From assembly GCA_018389105.1 (NCBI GenBank), contig JACATO010000923.1:620001-684000 (forward strand): a DNA stretch of 64,000 nt, given 5' to 3'. Both the position numbers and the translations under genes were made by a program. Under the pieces are notes generated by a model. The model ran no database searches. It saw only the letters and a list, made by a program, of their open reading frames with translations, and had not been told where the DNA came from. The number at the start of each line of letters is the position of its first letter. Positions within the stretch are counted from its first letter, which is position 1. Below, piece after piece: positions 1 through 12,900 of the stretch. The stretch comes from Nautilus pompilius. Its lineage: Eukaryota > Mollusca > Cephalopoda > Nautilida > Nautilidae.

Positions 1-2110
1 TCAAAATGGCAAAATGTACATGTATGGAGTCAAAATTATCAGTGGAAAAACCTTGTTTTTTGAGATATAAAATAGTACAGCAACAAGTGGCTGTGCATCA
101 AGTCATCACTTCTTGGAGATACCTATGCATTTTGTACGATGTGTAATGTGGATTTTAGCATCACACATGACAGCAAAAATTACTTGGAAGTACATGTCTA
201 CCAAAAATCACATGAAACATGCAAAAATAACATGATCAAATAAAAAATATTTCTTCATTTTTCCAGCAAAAAAAACTGACAATCAGGATTTAGTTACAAA
301 TGCAGAGGTTTTATTCACAAATTTTCTGATTGAACATAATCTGCCACTTTCATCAGCCAATCATGCCAAACCAGTGTTTTAGAAAATGTTTTCAGACTCT
401 CAAGTGGCAGGACCAAAACCACAGCTATTATATTAACACATTAGCTGTTGAAAAGAGTATGTCTTTAGCAGATAAACTAAAGGTATCTCCATTTTCTTTA
501 AATACTGATGGGAGCAACAATGCTGGAAATTTTCAGTTATATCCAGTGGTGGTATGGTATTTTTGATGCTGAGATGGGAAGAGAAAGGCCTTTTAATAAC
601 AGGAGGAAATCTTTTCAATATCATTAATGATGAGCTGACTAAAAATAATATACCATGGGAAAACTGTTTCTTTTGGCTCAGATACTGCATCAGTCATGAG
701 GAATAGACACAAAGGTATAGCTGGATTCATTTTGAGGAAGAACCCTAGCATTCATATTCAAGGATGCCCTTGCCATTTAATTCATCTTGCTGCCCATAAA
801 GGAGCAAAAGTTCTGCAATGTAATATTGAAAGAATTTTTGATTGACTGTTAATTTTATTTGGATAAAAGTTCTAAAAGGCAGCATGAGTTGCAAGTTCTC
901 CAACATAAATATAAACTTAAGATAAAGAAGGTTATTAAGCATGTGGATACTAGGTGGCTGTCATTAGAGGAATACATGAGTAGAATGCTAGAAATTTGGA
1001 TTCTGATGAAGGAGTATTACTCCCCAAAAAAGACACCAGCAAAAAAGGTTAAGTCTAGATCTTCAAAGGACAATATGCTGCCATCAGACTAGAGAGTAGA
1101 AAAAGAAAGTGCCACTCAAGTCCAAGGAAAAGATAAAGGTCACTTGGTTAGACAGGTCTCATCCAAGAAGTGAACTTCAACTCTAGATTCCTCTCAACAT
1201 GGTGAAGAGAATTCAGGACAAATTTCAAGATCCCTCTGCGAAACTCTACCTTTTGTTTTTGGTAAACCTTTTGCCTATATTTAGCAAAGCTAATTTGGCT
1301 TTACAAGAAGCTGCTCAAATAAATAAAATGAGAAGAATTCCACAGGGAATACTAACAACTGTATTTGAGATTTTTATTGCCTAAGGCTGTGGCTGATGCA
1401 AAAAACATTTTCATTATTGATTTTGAAAGGAGACAAAACCAAAACAATAAGCAGAATATAGTAATAGTATCTAAAACAAAGCAGTATATCAAGGAGGTGA
1501 TTGGTGTTAGAAGATTGAGTTCTGTGATTGTGACATGTTTTTACAGAGAAGTGAGAAACTTTTATTGCAATTCATGCAGCTACATTTTCAAGACTTTTCA
1601 TTTAGAACATGAATTGCTTAAAAATGTTGAAGTTGTGGACAGAGCTTTGTGAAAAAGAGCAAAGTTCTCATCAGTACAATACTTTGGTATCAGGAGAATA
1701 AGGAATCTAGATACAATCAAAGTTCTAGATTTATAAAATGTTATTGATGATTTAGGAGCAGAATTTTTTTAATTATTAAAGAGACAGTCTCACAGATGAT
1801 GTACTTCAGTCAGAAAGAATTGATGAAGTATGGCATTTGATATCACAACTTAAGATAGCAGAAGAAAGTATTAAATACAAAGTGCTACTTGTACTTATGA
1901 TAGGAATTTGTCCAATACCACACAGCAATGCTGACAGTGATCACATCTTTATCTAGGTGAGGAAAAATGAGACAGATTTCAGACCAAATTTATCACAAAG
2001 GGTACTATCCTCTGTGATGATATTGAAAGTCTCAATGAATGCAGAAAGGAAAGTCTGCCATGAACAAACTCCAAACAAATGCCTCCCCCAGAAAGACAAA
2101 AGTGCAACTT
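1..2110 (+). mobile_element. hAT-type transposase relic
   Basis: Translated plus-strand pieces in several frames resemble a hAT transposase. There is a zinc-finger-like start (FCTMCNVDFSITHD, about 135-175), a middle region around 300-1,100, and a hAT C-terminal dimerisation motif near 1,920-2,060 (CPIPHSNADSD, then VRKNETDFRPNLS). Stops and frameshifts are frequent, so it is dead. The left terminus is outside the window or not recognisable, and I see no clear right inverted repeat. It lies upstream of the first recognised HERC2 exon, presumably in an intron. Confidence 0.7.
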
Positions 2111-2409
2111 AAACCTCTTGAAAAATTAATTAAGAAGTGATGAAATCCATAATATTGTGATAACATTCTTATTTTTTATTGCTTTGGCTCCTATAACACT
2201 CGCATTAGGGTTTGCATCTTTGGGTATAAAACCTGTTACAAATTTCCACATAATCAAGTTACTGAACACATAGTATAGCATTTTGATGAAGACTTACTAA
2301 TGAGCAACAATACCTAGTTATGGCTAGGCTGTGGTAGACAGACAGACAGATGTGATGCAGAGGTACAGAGAAATTAATTTAGTTCACAAAAGTCTGGCAG
2401 TTAAATCAC

Positions 2410-3290
2410 TTACCTGTCTTAAAATATTCACTCTATCATGGTATGCTCCATCCAGAATAAATTGCAGCAGGTCTATGGGACCTGTATTTCTGACCGGACT
2501 GTAAGAAATCAGCTACATTCTGCTATTCTACATGTTAGACATCCAGTATATATATATATATCATGCACACAAACAAAAGAATGGAGTGGGCCAGAACTCA
2601 TTTATGCTGAAGGGCCAGGTTCTTTGAGAGTAACTTCAAATCCAACCTTCACTTTCTGGATCATTTGTACATATTTGAAGGGTATAAAAACCATTGTTAT
2701 GTTGACTGTAATATGTTAGAAATTGTTTTTTTTTTTTTTTTGTGGGGGATGTTCTGGTCTGTAAGGCTATTTCCTATGACTGCAAAAGTGAACAGATTCT
2801 ATTTGATTGAACTGTTATGTCAGCACTACTTGAATGGTTTATTAGACCTATTGTCATACTGTTTGTGCAATGTTATGGTAATCAGTTCTTCATTGATGAT
2901 GATGTAAGGACCCATCATGCTAGAATAGTCATAAACAACCTTCAAGAGGAAGATATCCATCTTCCATGGCTTGTTCATTCCTTTGACCTAAACCCCATAT
3001 AAAATTTTTGGGATGAGCTCTCAAGGCATATTGGACAGTGAACATGTGATCATGGAACCATTTAGGAACTGCATCAAGTCTTGATAGAAGAGTGGAATGC
3101 AATGCTGTAGTGCTAGCCAGAGGTGGCCATACAAGCTGGTAAATGTCAGGTGACTTTAAGTTGTGTAGATAGTGGCTCCTTTGTTGTCATTATGATATCA
3201 CTAAATGCATCAAACAATGTCCACACTGTGCAAAATGAACTATATATGTTAAATTTTAATGGTCACTTTTGAATTGTGCACAAATGTTTT
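2410..3290 (+). mobile_element. Tc1-like transposase relic
   Basis: Residual translations match Tc1 transposase. TVRNQLHSAILHVRHPV (about 2,498-2,550) is the helix-turn-helix/linker area. FFIDDDVRTHHARIVINNLQ and SFDLNPI followed by NFWDELSRHIGQ (2,885-3,045) are the second and third catalytic regions. Several frameshifts and stops are present. No terminal repeats were identified with confidence. A related relic lies at 36,600-37,430. Confidence 0.72.
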
Positions 3291-3639
3291 TTATTTTCAA
3301 TACATTTATACAATTTATATTACAATATCTCTATATTGTCTTGAGCATCTATGTATTTTAAATTTTAACATTTACATTTAACAATAAAATTCATGTCCAG
3401 TGGTAGATCAAATACAGTGTTTGATAAACCTAAATGGGTTAATTGCCCAGGCTTTTCTTTTTGTGTGCAATAAATTAGTTTTATAGATAGTTTTATCAAG
3501 CCACATTTAATTTCCTAAGATGTTTGGATATAGAAAGTATTCAAAGAAATGTGTTTAGTCTTGTTTTTGGTTTAACATTACATGAGAAGATAATAATTAT
3601 TTTGGTATAAATATAATAATATGCTTCACATTTTTAAAG

Positions 3640-3914
3640 ATTTATCACCTAATCAGAGAATACTCTGGAAGCAGCAGATTCGCCTTAGACTTCTGAAAGC
3701 CGCTCGTGTGCTGTTTAGTCGTCAGGACAACCTTCATCAGATCTTGTCTCAGCCAACTGTGGCTGAGCTGGTCAGCATGGACAATATGACAGGCAGCACA
3801 GATGATGAACTTGCCACAGAGACAAACAGTTTAGCCACTTTGCTACAGCATCTCATGACAGCTGCCACTCAGCCATCTCCACTAAAGGCAATATTCTTGA
3901 GGGAAGAGATGGAG
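3640..3914 (+). CDS. HERC2: HERC2 exon 1 of window: helical region before UBA
   Basis: The exon is read in the frame giving ATLLQHLM and PSPLKAIF, family-conserved helical segments just before the UBA-like region. The donor is GAG|GTAAAC, phase 0. The acceptor TTTAAAG at about 3,639 is the least certain boundary in the gene; another AG at 3,656 is possible. Role in the protein is unknown, and the segment is probably structural. It joins directly to the [10 protein letters not shown] exon, as in the vertebrate protein. Confidence 0.85.
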
Positions 3915-6900
3915 GTAAACTTTTTTGGTTCCCCCTTTTCAGCCAGTGAATCTGACATTTGTTCTGTCATTATAGTTGTCAAGTTCTCTAAAAGACCTAA
4001 TAAGTGAAGAAATCCATGTAAGATTACTGGTACAAATCAATAATAAGAAAGAAAATTTAACAGTAATGATGTTTTTATATTGTAGATATTTCTGGGTGAC
4101 AGCTACTTACTATTGTACTGTTATAAGTTGTTTCAGAGAAACATATTAAATAGTAATAGCCAGTTTAAACAAATTTATTTTTTTCTTTTCTTACTGAGTA
4201 TTAACTAGAATTACAAAGATTGTTTTTTTGCTAAAGAGTTTGTTGCTTTATTCATCTCTGTAAGAAAAAAATATTGTATTTTATGATAGGCCTGTTTTAA
4301 TAATTTTCTTTGTTAAAAATATAAATAAATACAACTCTCTTGATGACTATATTATATTGAAATAAAATAGATAAACAGAAAATATTTCTTTTTTCAATCA
4401 GTATATTTGAAAGACAGGTATGTTGTCACTGAAAAGATTTCTGAGGTAAAGAGAAACATGATTGATATCTACAGCTACTCTGGTTATCTGGCAAGTTTTG
4501 GGAGCACTTTATCATTCTGCTATTATGGATGTATGTCTGTTTTTGTGTGTTTTATTTTAAACAGTTTTCTTATGATTTATAGGCTGCTGCTATGGCTGTC
4601 TGTCAATATTTGACTGCCATCTCAGAGCAGCCAGAAGAGACGTTCGATGACTCAAGCTCTGACAGCGAAGTTGCTGCTCCAGTCTGTATCACTCCTGCTG
4701 TTGCATCCTCAAATTGCTTGCAGAAAACAAAGAAGCTGAAGCAAGCCACCTCACAGGGTTCTAGTCCACCTGTTGTGGTCTTACTGGAAGAAATGGGTTT
4801 TCCCAAGAGGAATGTTGAATATGCCATTAAAGCTCTAGGTAAAAACCACTTTTCAGCAAATTATTCTTATAACCAATGAATTTTTAACTTAATACTAGTA
4901 TTATTTGTGTGAAATATTAGGTTGTTACAAAAGTTTTGTTGGTTTTTTTACCACAACAGTGAGATTTCATATCGTTGCTGAATGCGAAGTTTATTAATCA
5001 AAGTTCCATTACACTTCTGCCAACAAATTACAAGTGTATTTATATTTTAAAAAAATCTGGATTTCTGGAGTCAATAAACTATTGGAAGGCATTTTCAATT
5101 GCTGCTTGGTTGGAGAAGATTTCATACTGAGGAAGCTGTCGAGGTGTTTGAAAAGGTGGTAGTCTCTGGGAGAAAGGACTGGTGAATAGGCTGGTTGAGG
5201 GAGAGCTTTGAACCCCAATGTGTTCAGTTTCTGAAGAGTCACTTTTGTAACATGAGGATGAGTGTTATCATGGAGCAGGATTGGGCCTCTTCGATTCACC
5301 AATGCTGGCTGTTGTTGGGAGAGTTTCTGATGAACAACATTTAATTCACTACATTAACTTTCAGCTGTGATGGGTTTGCAAGGTTTTGTTTCTTATGACT
5401 AGTGAAGAGCAGATCTCCAATCGACGATTTTGGTGTTGTTCATTCAACTTGTGAGGCACTCACTTGTCAAGCCTTTTCACCTTGCCAATTGCATCAAGAT
5501 GCCAGGAAATAGTTGTAGTGCTGTGTGAATTTCTCTAGCAATTTCTTGCACTGTTTTTCTTGGATCGGCTAAAACAGGCTTTCAGTTGGTCGTCATCATA
5601 GCTGGAAGGATATCTGCTACATTCCTTATCTTTGAGGCTCACATCTGCTGATGGAAACTTTGCAAACCATTGTTGTACAGTATGCTCATTTGCTGTGTCC
5701 TCACCCCATGCTTGCTTAAGGTTATGAGTTGCCTCGCTTGTTTTGTGGCCTGGTTTGACTCATGCAGCAAAATGGCATGAAAAACTTTTCTATCCATGCT
5801 TCACTCAGAACCCTGAAACAAACATCCATTTTATGATTTTGAAAAAGGAAAGTTTTGCGTAATGTATGCCAAAGCACATGCTACAAAATGATATATACCT
5901 TATCTACATACACCTTCACAAGCATGCAAAAATTGAACCCCAAATTAACAATATAAAAACCAGCCAAACTTTTGTAAATACCTAATACTAATTTGCATAA
6001 TTCATGCTTTCATGTAATTACTAGCAACTGCATGCAATTTGAAATCATTGTGTATATGGTAGTCAAGGTTACTGACACTGATCACTCTGGGTTTACAGAA
6101 AATTGATCATAGTTGTATAGTTATGATGACAATAGTTATGAGGGGGTGTGTGACTTTTTGGTATGAAGTAGATAGCTTTTAATTAGTATATTCATTTAAT
6201 TACTTTGTAATCTATTTGCCTAATTAAAGTTTGTTTTTCAGAGTTTGAAATATTCTAATAAATTCCTTGAAATAACTGGTCACTTGGCTTGAATTATTCA
6301 TGAAGTGGGAATGGTTGTTATCCAGCACCTGGTTTATGTGGAGTTCAAATAAATTTTTTAATTTATTTATGAGGTTTAAAAAAGAGAGAAATTATGACAT
6401 CCTTAAAAAATGTATGATTTTTGTTATATGTTGTTTTATAAATTACGATAAAAGAATTCTTTATTTTTAATCACAATTATAGTGCAAGCACAAAGAAAAG
6501 ATTTGTTTTTTTAAATGCTGAATCTTTTTACATAAAGTGAGACAGAAATATATTAGAGAATGTGATTGACCCCCAGTCTATTACTGGTTCACAAGATCGG
6601 TGGCTAATTTGTCTTAGTGACTATTCTCCTCATTTCAGAGTAGAGAAGTTTTTTATGCAAGATAAAGCATGAGAAAAATTTATTATTTTCTAAAACAATA
6701 TTTGTGAATGTGTTTGTAGCCAGATCTGAAAAAAACATACTTGAAATTATGCGTCAAATCGTACATTAAAACCAGATTTTATAGCCAAATCAAAGCAAAA
6801 GGATATCTTTGATGGTCCAGAGATGAAAAATCTATCACTAGGCTTATAGTTATGCCCACTGTCTCATTTGCATTCCTGTATTTCTATGTAAATTGTACTT

Positions 6901-9900
6901 AAAGAAAAATTTTAATACTTTATACGCACATTGTTCTCTATATGCGTTTGTTTATTTTAATGACAGCCAACTTAATCAGAAAACTTATGATGTCATTTTG
7001 GTTTGTGCTGTTGATTGTCACAAGTGGCAATCCTACCAATTCATTGTTTAGCTATTTATATTTTTCACTCATTACTATGGCAAAAAAATAATTGTTCTCT
7101 CTCTTGCACTAAGTCTATTTTTAGGGATTATAAGTTGACATTTCTACTGAAAAATTATCTTCTATCCTATTACCAGTACTTTTCCTCTTTATAGGGAAGA
7201 AATACAGAAGATAGGAAGGGATAATGAAATTTACTTAAATTGTGATACCTTCAAATATTCTTACAAACTATGACAAAATTGCTTATTGTACATACCTGAA
7301 ACTTATGGAAATATGGATTAGTAGAGTGTATCAACAGCTTTATTTATGCTAGTTTGCATTTGATAATCTAGATCATTAGCTACTTTTTTTTACACATGAG
7401 TGTCCTGTGATAGCCATAAAAGATATTTTTCTGCTGTAATTTGATGTTGGATTTCTACAACGCTATCAGAAAGCAGGGAATCTATTGTTTTAGTCTCTGT
7501 GATGTTTTTAGTTTTAACTAACTGTTCACAATCTCAATGTCTAGATGTCGTTTGTTTAGTATAATTATTCAAGTAAAGCATTTTGTAGCACATTAATAAA
7601 AATAAAAAGGAAAATAGTTATATTGTCTCATTACATACAGTACAAATTTAGTTGTTCATCTTTTATTATGCTATGAACATTTGTAAATTTATAGTTTGGA
7701 AAGGTTTGGCTATCTTATTATCTGCAAGTGTATTTACTCTCTCAAGTTGTGGTTTTTAATTAATATAGGTAAACAAGAGTTTTACTTTAGTCCCCCCCCT
7801 CCCACTTTCCTCATGACAGTTTTCTTTAAAAATTCACTGATTTATTTTTGCACTGTTCGAACCAGGTGGCTCACTACTCCCTGGGTGTGATACACCAAGT
7901 GCTGAATCCCTGGTTGGCTGGCTCCTGGAGCACCAAAACCTCCAAATCCAGGACGAGTCCGACACTGACAGCATGTCTTCTGTGGATAATTCATCAGAAA
8001 CCTATTCTATGTCAGATGATTTTGAAGACCTTGATGGCTTTGGTGATGTGAGTATAAATAAACCGTTAGTGCTGCTCTGAGTGGAGATTCAGCTTTTATT
8101 CTGCTGAGAGAGATTCGCCATGTTAATTTGTTTTCTTTTTTTGGCCAATGTAATTTCAAAAGGAGAAGGCTTCTAATAAACAGTTGTGGATTACCTGTGC
8201 ACAATTTGAGGTAAATTTTTTAGGTTTTCAAAAAAATCCTCTAACGTTCTTTCACTTATTCACATCTGCCGTTTATCCTTTTTTAAAATAATTTTGGAAT
8301 TCTGCAGAATTATTTTTAAAATTTTATTTCTTCTTCTTTGTATGCAAAATGTTTAGTATGACTAGTTACAAGTTTAATGTTCTGTACCAAATATTCTTCT
8401 TGATGACATTGATATATAAATAAAACTATATATAGTTCTGAGTAATTTTAGTTTAAGTGTTCTGTTGTGTCAAGTAAAAACTTTTATGAGATGATAGTTT
8501 ACATTATCTAACAAATTTAGAATAAATAAAACTAACTCAAAGAACCGGGAAAGAAAGAAAAGGAAAGGATTCTAAGCCAGTCTTAGTTTACTCATTCAGA
8601 TTATGCACTGCTTTTTTCTAAAACTTTTTGAATTTCTGCATAAGATAATAGAGTAACATAGTTTACTTGCTTCTGTTTATTATTTTAATATAAAGATAAT
8701 ATTTTTTTGAATGGATAGTGCTTCATTGTTAAATATAAAAATTTTCTCATTCTTTGTTTGAAGGTATGAACTATTTATCCTTCTGTTAATTTTTGCTCAT
8801 CAGATCAGATAAAATTAAGCATACTCCTGCAGCATGGACATTTGCCAGTAATTCTTTTGTTGTTTCCATTTTTCTTTCAAATGTTTTGATTTCAGTTGAT
8901 ACAAGCACCCCCAAATGCATATAGATCAAATTTGCCATACCGCAAACGTTCTGATTTTGCAAGCAATGATGAGTATGCCATTTATGTGCGAGATAATATT
9001 ATGGTGGGAATGACTGTCCGGTGCTGCAGGACCTATGAGGAAGTCCAAGAAGGTGATATTGGTAAAGTAATCAAAGTGAGTTGTCTCTATTCTAGCTTTT
9101 CTAAAAATCTTTCTTTCTTACTATAGAAAGTTTGGCACACATTAAAGATACATTTGTCTTATAATATCTAAGAATAAGCAAAATAAAACAAATGACATTT
9201 AACAAAGATTTACTTGAAAAAAATCAGAAATTTTTTAAACTGAATAAAGTTCATTGTCAATCAAAGGCAGAATTCAAACTAAAAGAACTGCAACTATAAC
9301 CTGAAGGACACAGTTGTATAAAGTCTGTAAAGTGTTTTTACAGTGTATCAGGATGTTTAACCTCTGCTAGCCAGAAAGAACAAAAATATCTTGAAGATAA
9401 ATGAAGGTGTAGACTAATTTTGTTTAATAACCCATAAGTAAGGTTTCTCACTAAAATGTAAACCATCTTCAGGTGAGGATTGGGCCTTATCCATACTGCT
9501 TGTTGTACAGTGCAGAAATTTTATTTGGATGATGTCAGGATTCTGGCCATGTTTTGTACTGAACTGATTTCAAAGTGAGGGTTATGGAATTCTTGATATG
9601 CAATAAAAGAAAACAACAACATTAAAAGAACAAAATCAGTCTGTTCATATTTAATTCAATTTTTATTTTTCTTTAAGCTAAGAAAAGTGAAACACATTGG
9701 TATGCAATAAACACAATTCAGACTTTATACAATAGTGTCTGTCTGTCTCCATCCTCTTCAATTTAGAGTTGCAGTTCTTTAGTTTGAATTTTGTTTTTAG
9801 GTAACAATGAACTTTGTTTAGTCCAAAAATTTTTGTTTTTTTTTTCAAGTTTGCTGCTGTTAACCACAATTTGCATTTTTAAAAATTTGTATCTGAATGA

Positions 9901-12900
9901 ACTTATTATATTCCTATTTCTTGTTATCATTCTAATTTTGGGATCTATAATGGTAAAAAATTGTCTTTGTTCTTCAAGATTATTTTTTTCCATTTATTTT
10001 ATTTATTATAGAAATAAAAATCTGACTGTGCCACCTTGTTAATACCAAAAATAATGGTTTAATTTGATTTTAGATGTTTTTTGAATACCTTTGTAAGTAA
10101 ATAATATTATATGGACATTATTTAAGTTGATTATTATGATTATTTTTCTGCATTAAAAATTATTTCTCAGAATTTCAAATAATTGATGTATATTTATACA
10201 TATTTGAAGATAATTGGATTTTTTTGTCTAATAGAATTCATGTATAATATGGATGGTGTTCTTCAAAATTCCAGATGAATCATCTTTCCAAAATTTTTCT
10301 AAAAAAAAAATTATTTTTTTTTAATATAGAGTTAACATTTGGAAATAGCTCTAATCAGAACCACAGCTGCTGGTACAATTTTGTAAAAAAAAATTTTAAA
10401 AAATGTAATGTATATAAACATTTGGAAATTAATTTTTGTCATGTTGTTTCAACAGGTTGACCAAGATGGCCTTCACCATTTAAACATTCAGGCAGAGTGG
10501 CAAAGAAAAGGTGGCACTTACTGGGTGAGATACATACATGTGGAACTTCTTGGCTTCACAAATGCCACTGCAGGTTTGTAGAATGATTTGTTCAACATGA
10601 ATTGATAGTGAATACAATTGCCAACACCATTTAGTTTAAAGGGCTAGCAAGGTTTTTTAAAAAGTTTTTGTTCGCTTTAGTTTGAAATTTCTACTGTTTT
10701 CTACAGTCTTTTTTTAAAAACTTTTTGTACTTTAATATATTTTTTCTCATCTGTATCAGAGACTTATTGTAGTTTCAGTAGCAGTTTTGTACCTCACTGC
10801 AGGGTTTGTTTGTTTATTAATCTTAAACTATTCTGATGTTCAGGTTGTATGACCTGTTGACATATCTTAGAAGCAGCCATTTTGTTTTTCTTTACATTTT
10901 TATACCTTTAAGTTAATGTTTTTCTATTCTTTTTTCTCGTAACACTAATCTTTGTAATGTTTGTTTTATTTCAAGACTTGATTTTGTATTCACATAATTT
11001 TTACAGTTTAACATGAATATCCAAAAGTAGTAATGTAATCATCTTTTAATAACTCAAGCTGCTGTCAAGTAGAGAATGAGCTAGTTGTAAGGATGATCTG
11101 ATGTTGCCAAGTAAATTTTTTCAATGCTGCTTCAGAATGTTTTCTACGTTCCTAGGTGTCCACTTTTTGAAAACGTCACTATTTTAAGAATTTAGATACA
11201 TAATGACTGATTTATTTCTCTAATCAGGTAACCAGACATTTCGAGTCGGTGACAAGGTGAGAGTAAAATCTTCTGTTACAACACCAACTTACAAATGGGG
11301 TTCTGTGACTCACAGGAGTGTAGGCACTGTGACAGGTAAGTCATTTGGCAGTATTGCAGTAATTTCTTTCTGATAATTCTTGGTATGCCCACTTTGGTGT
11401 TGTTGATTGACATGAATTCTGTTCCTTTTTTAAATCTTTGTATTTCGTTTACAAATATTAGCATGTTTTTACTGGAATTTTTTTTTTTTTTTTTGTAAAT
11501 CTATGTTAAAGAGAGTTTTTACTCTATTTATGCCACATTTTTCAAGGTTCTAAAAAAAACAACTTTTAAATGCTTAGAAACTAACTGTTTATATTTTATT
11601 TGCTGGTGTCATCTTTAATCAAACTAAAATGATTACAAAATAAAAATCAAATATTTTCAGCAATGTATTGAGCTACATTGCAGTCATGAAAGAGCACAAC
11701 TGTAGGTTATAATTAGTTTACATAACTTCTGCAAAAAACCATAGGTTTATACATAATTTACATGCACTCTTTATGTAGCTGATAATGAATCTGTAGTGAC
11801 TTATGTTAAAAATATACTACTGCTCAGAAGTTCGTAAGAAAACAGCTTCATATAAAATAAAAGTTAAGTTTTATTTGGAATTCAAGTGGTTATGATAGTA
11901 TTAAGACACAAATTTTAACAAAATTTAATGTGATCTGTTTATTTCAACTTAGTCTTGGGCAAACAATTTCTTTTAAAGTTTTCAATATTTGGCTTCTTAT
12001 TGTACCCCTATGCACGAGTAACATCAGTGCATCGTAATGTAGTGTGACTGCATCATTCTTTTTGAAATTGTACCATACAATTTTCTGGTTACAAAGCTCT
12101 TGACTTTCAAGAAATCTCCATTCTTTCTTTGAAACTATTTCCTCATTACTTTTGAATGTGGATATAATACAAAGAAGAAGAAAAAAAATTCTAACACACA
12201 AATGTCTCATAGAGCTATAGCGGAGGAATGTAGGTGTCAGTTTAGACACTTTAATTAGATAAATTGATTTGTTAAAAAGTTTTGGACTGGTTCAATATCT
12301 TCAAAAAGAAAATGGCGGTATGAAAGATGATTCTGTACTGCTGCATAAGAGCAGACTGAATCCTGGAAAGAAAAGTGATTTGCTTAAGAAATAATTGGAC
12401 GATGCTGATCTTCACATGGCTTCATCAATTGTATGGTGAATGGATGAAAAGCCAGAAAACCTTTGAAGAAGCAACTGCTAACTACCAAAATAAAAGGGAA
12501 ACAGCTGGAATGGGATAAAGAATACATGTCGTCATGGATTGAGAAACATTTGAAGATCTGTTTTCTGACAAATGTAGTTTTGATGTGCAAGGTCAACAAA
12601 GCCAGTATGTTTATCAGGCCATTAGGGAAACACCTACTGCTGTTCATATTAACTAGAGTGCAAATCACTCAGATAAGATAATGCTTTGGGGGGGGTTGTT
12701 TTTTGGAATGGGGCAGTTTTGCTCATTTTAGTGGAAGGCATGATGAGTAGCAAGAGATACATTCATTTTTTTAGGGAAAAGAATTTCTGAATTGATTATA
12801 GTCTATCCAGGTAGTAGTGGGAAGTTCCAGCAGGAACTTTTACCAAGAACTGTTAAGAATTTTTTCAGACGAAAAAAATGTGACATATGGAAACATCCCT

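Noticed and set aside
4407..4613. 68-codon open frame preceded by a splice-like AG at 4,400
   Set aside because: Phase does not fit the flanking HERC2 exons, and the vertebrate protein joins the two neighbouring exons directly.
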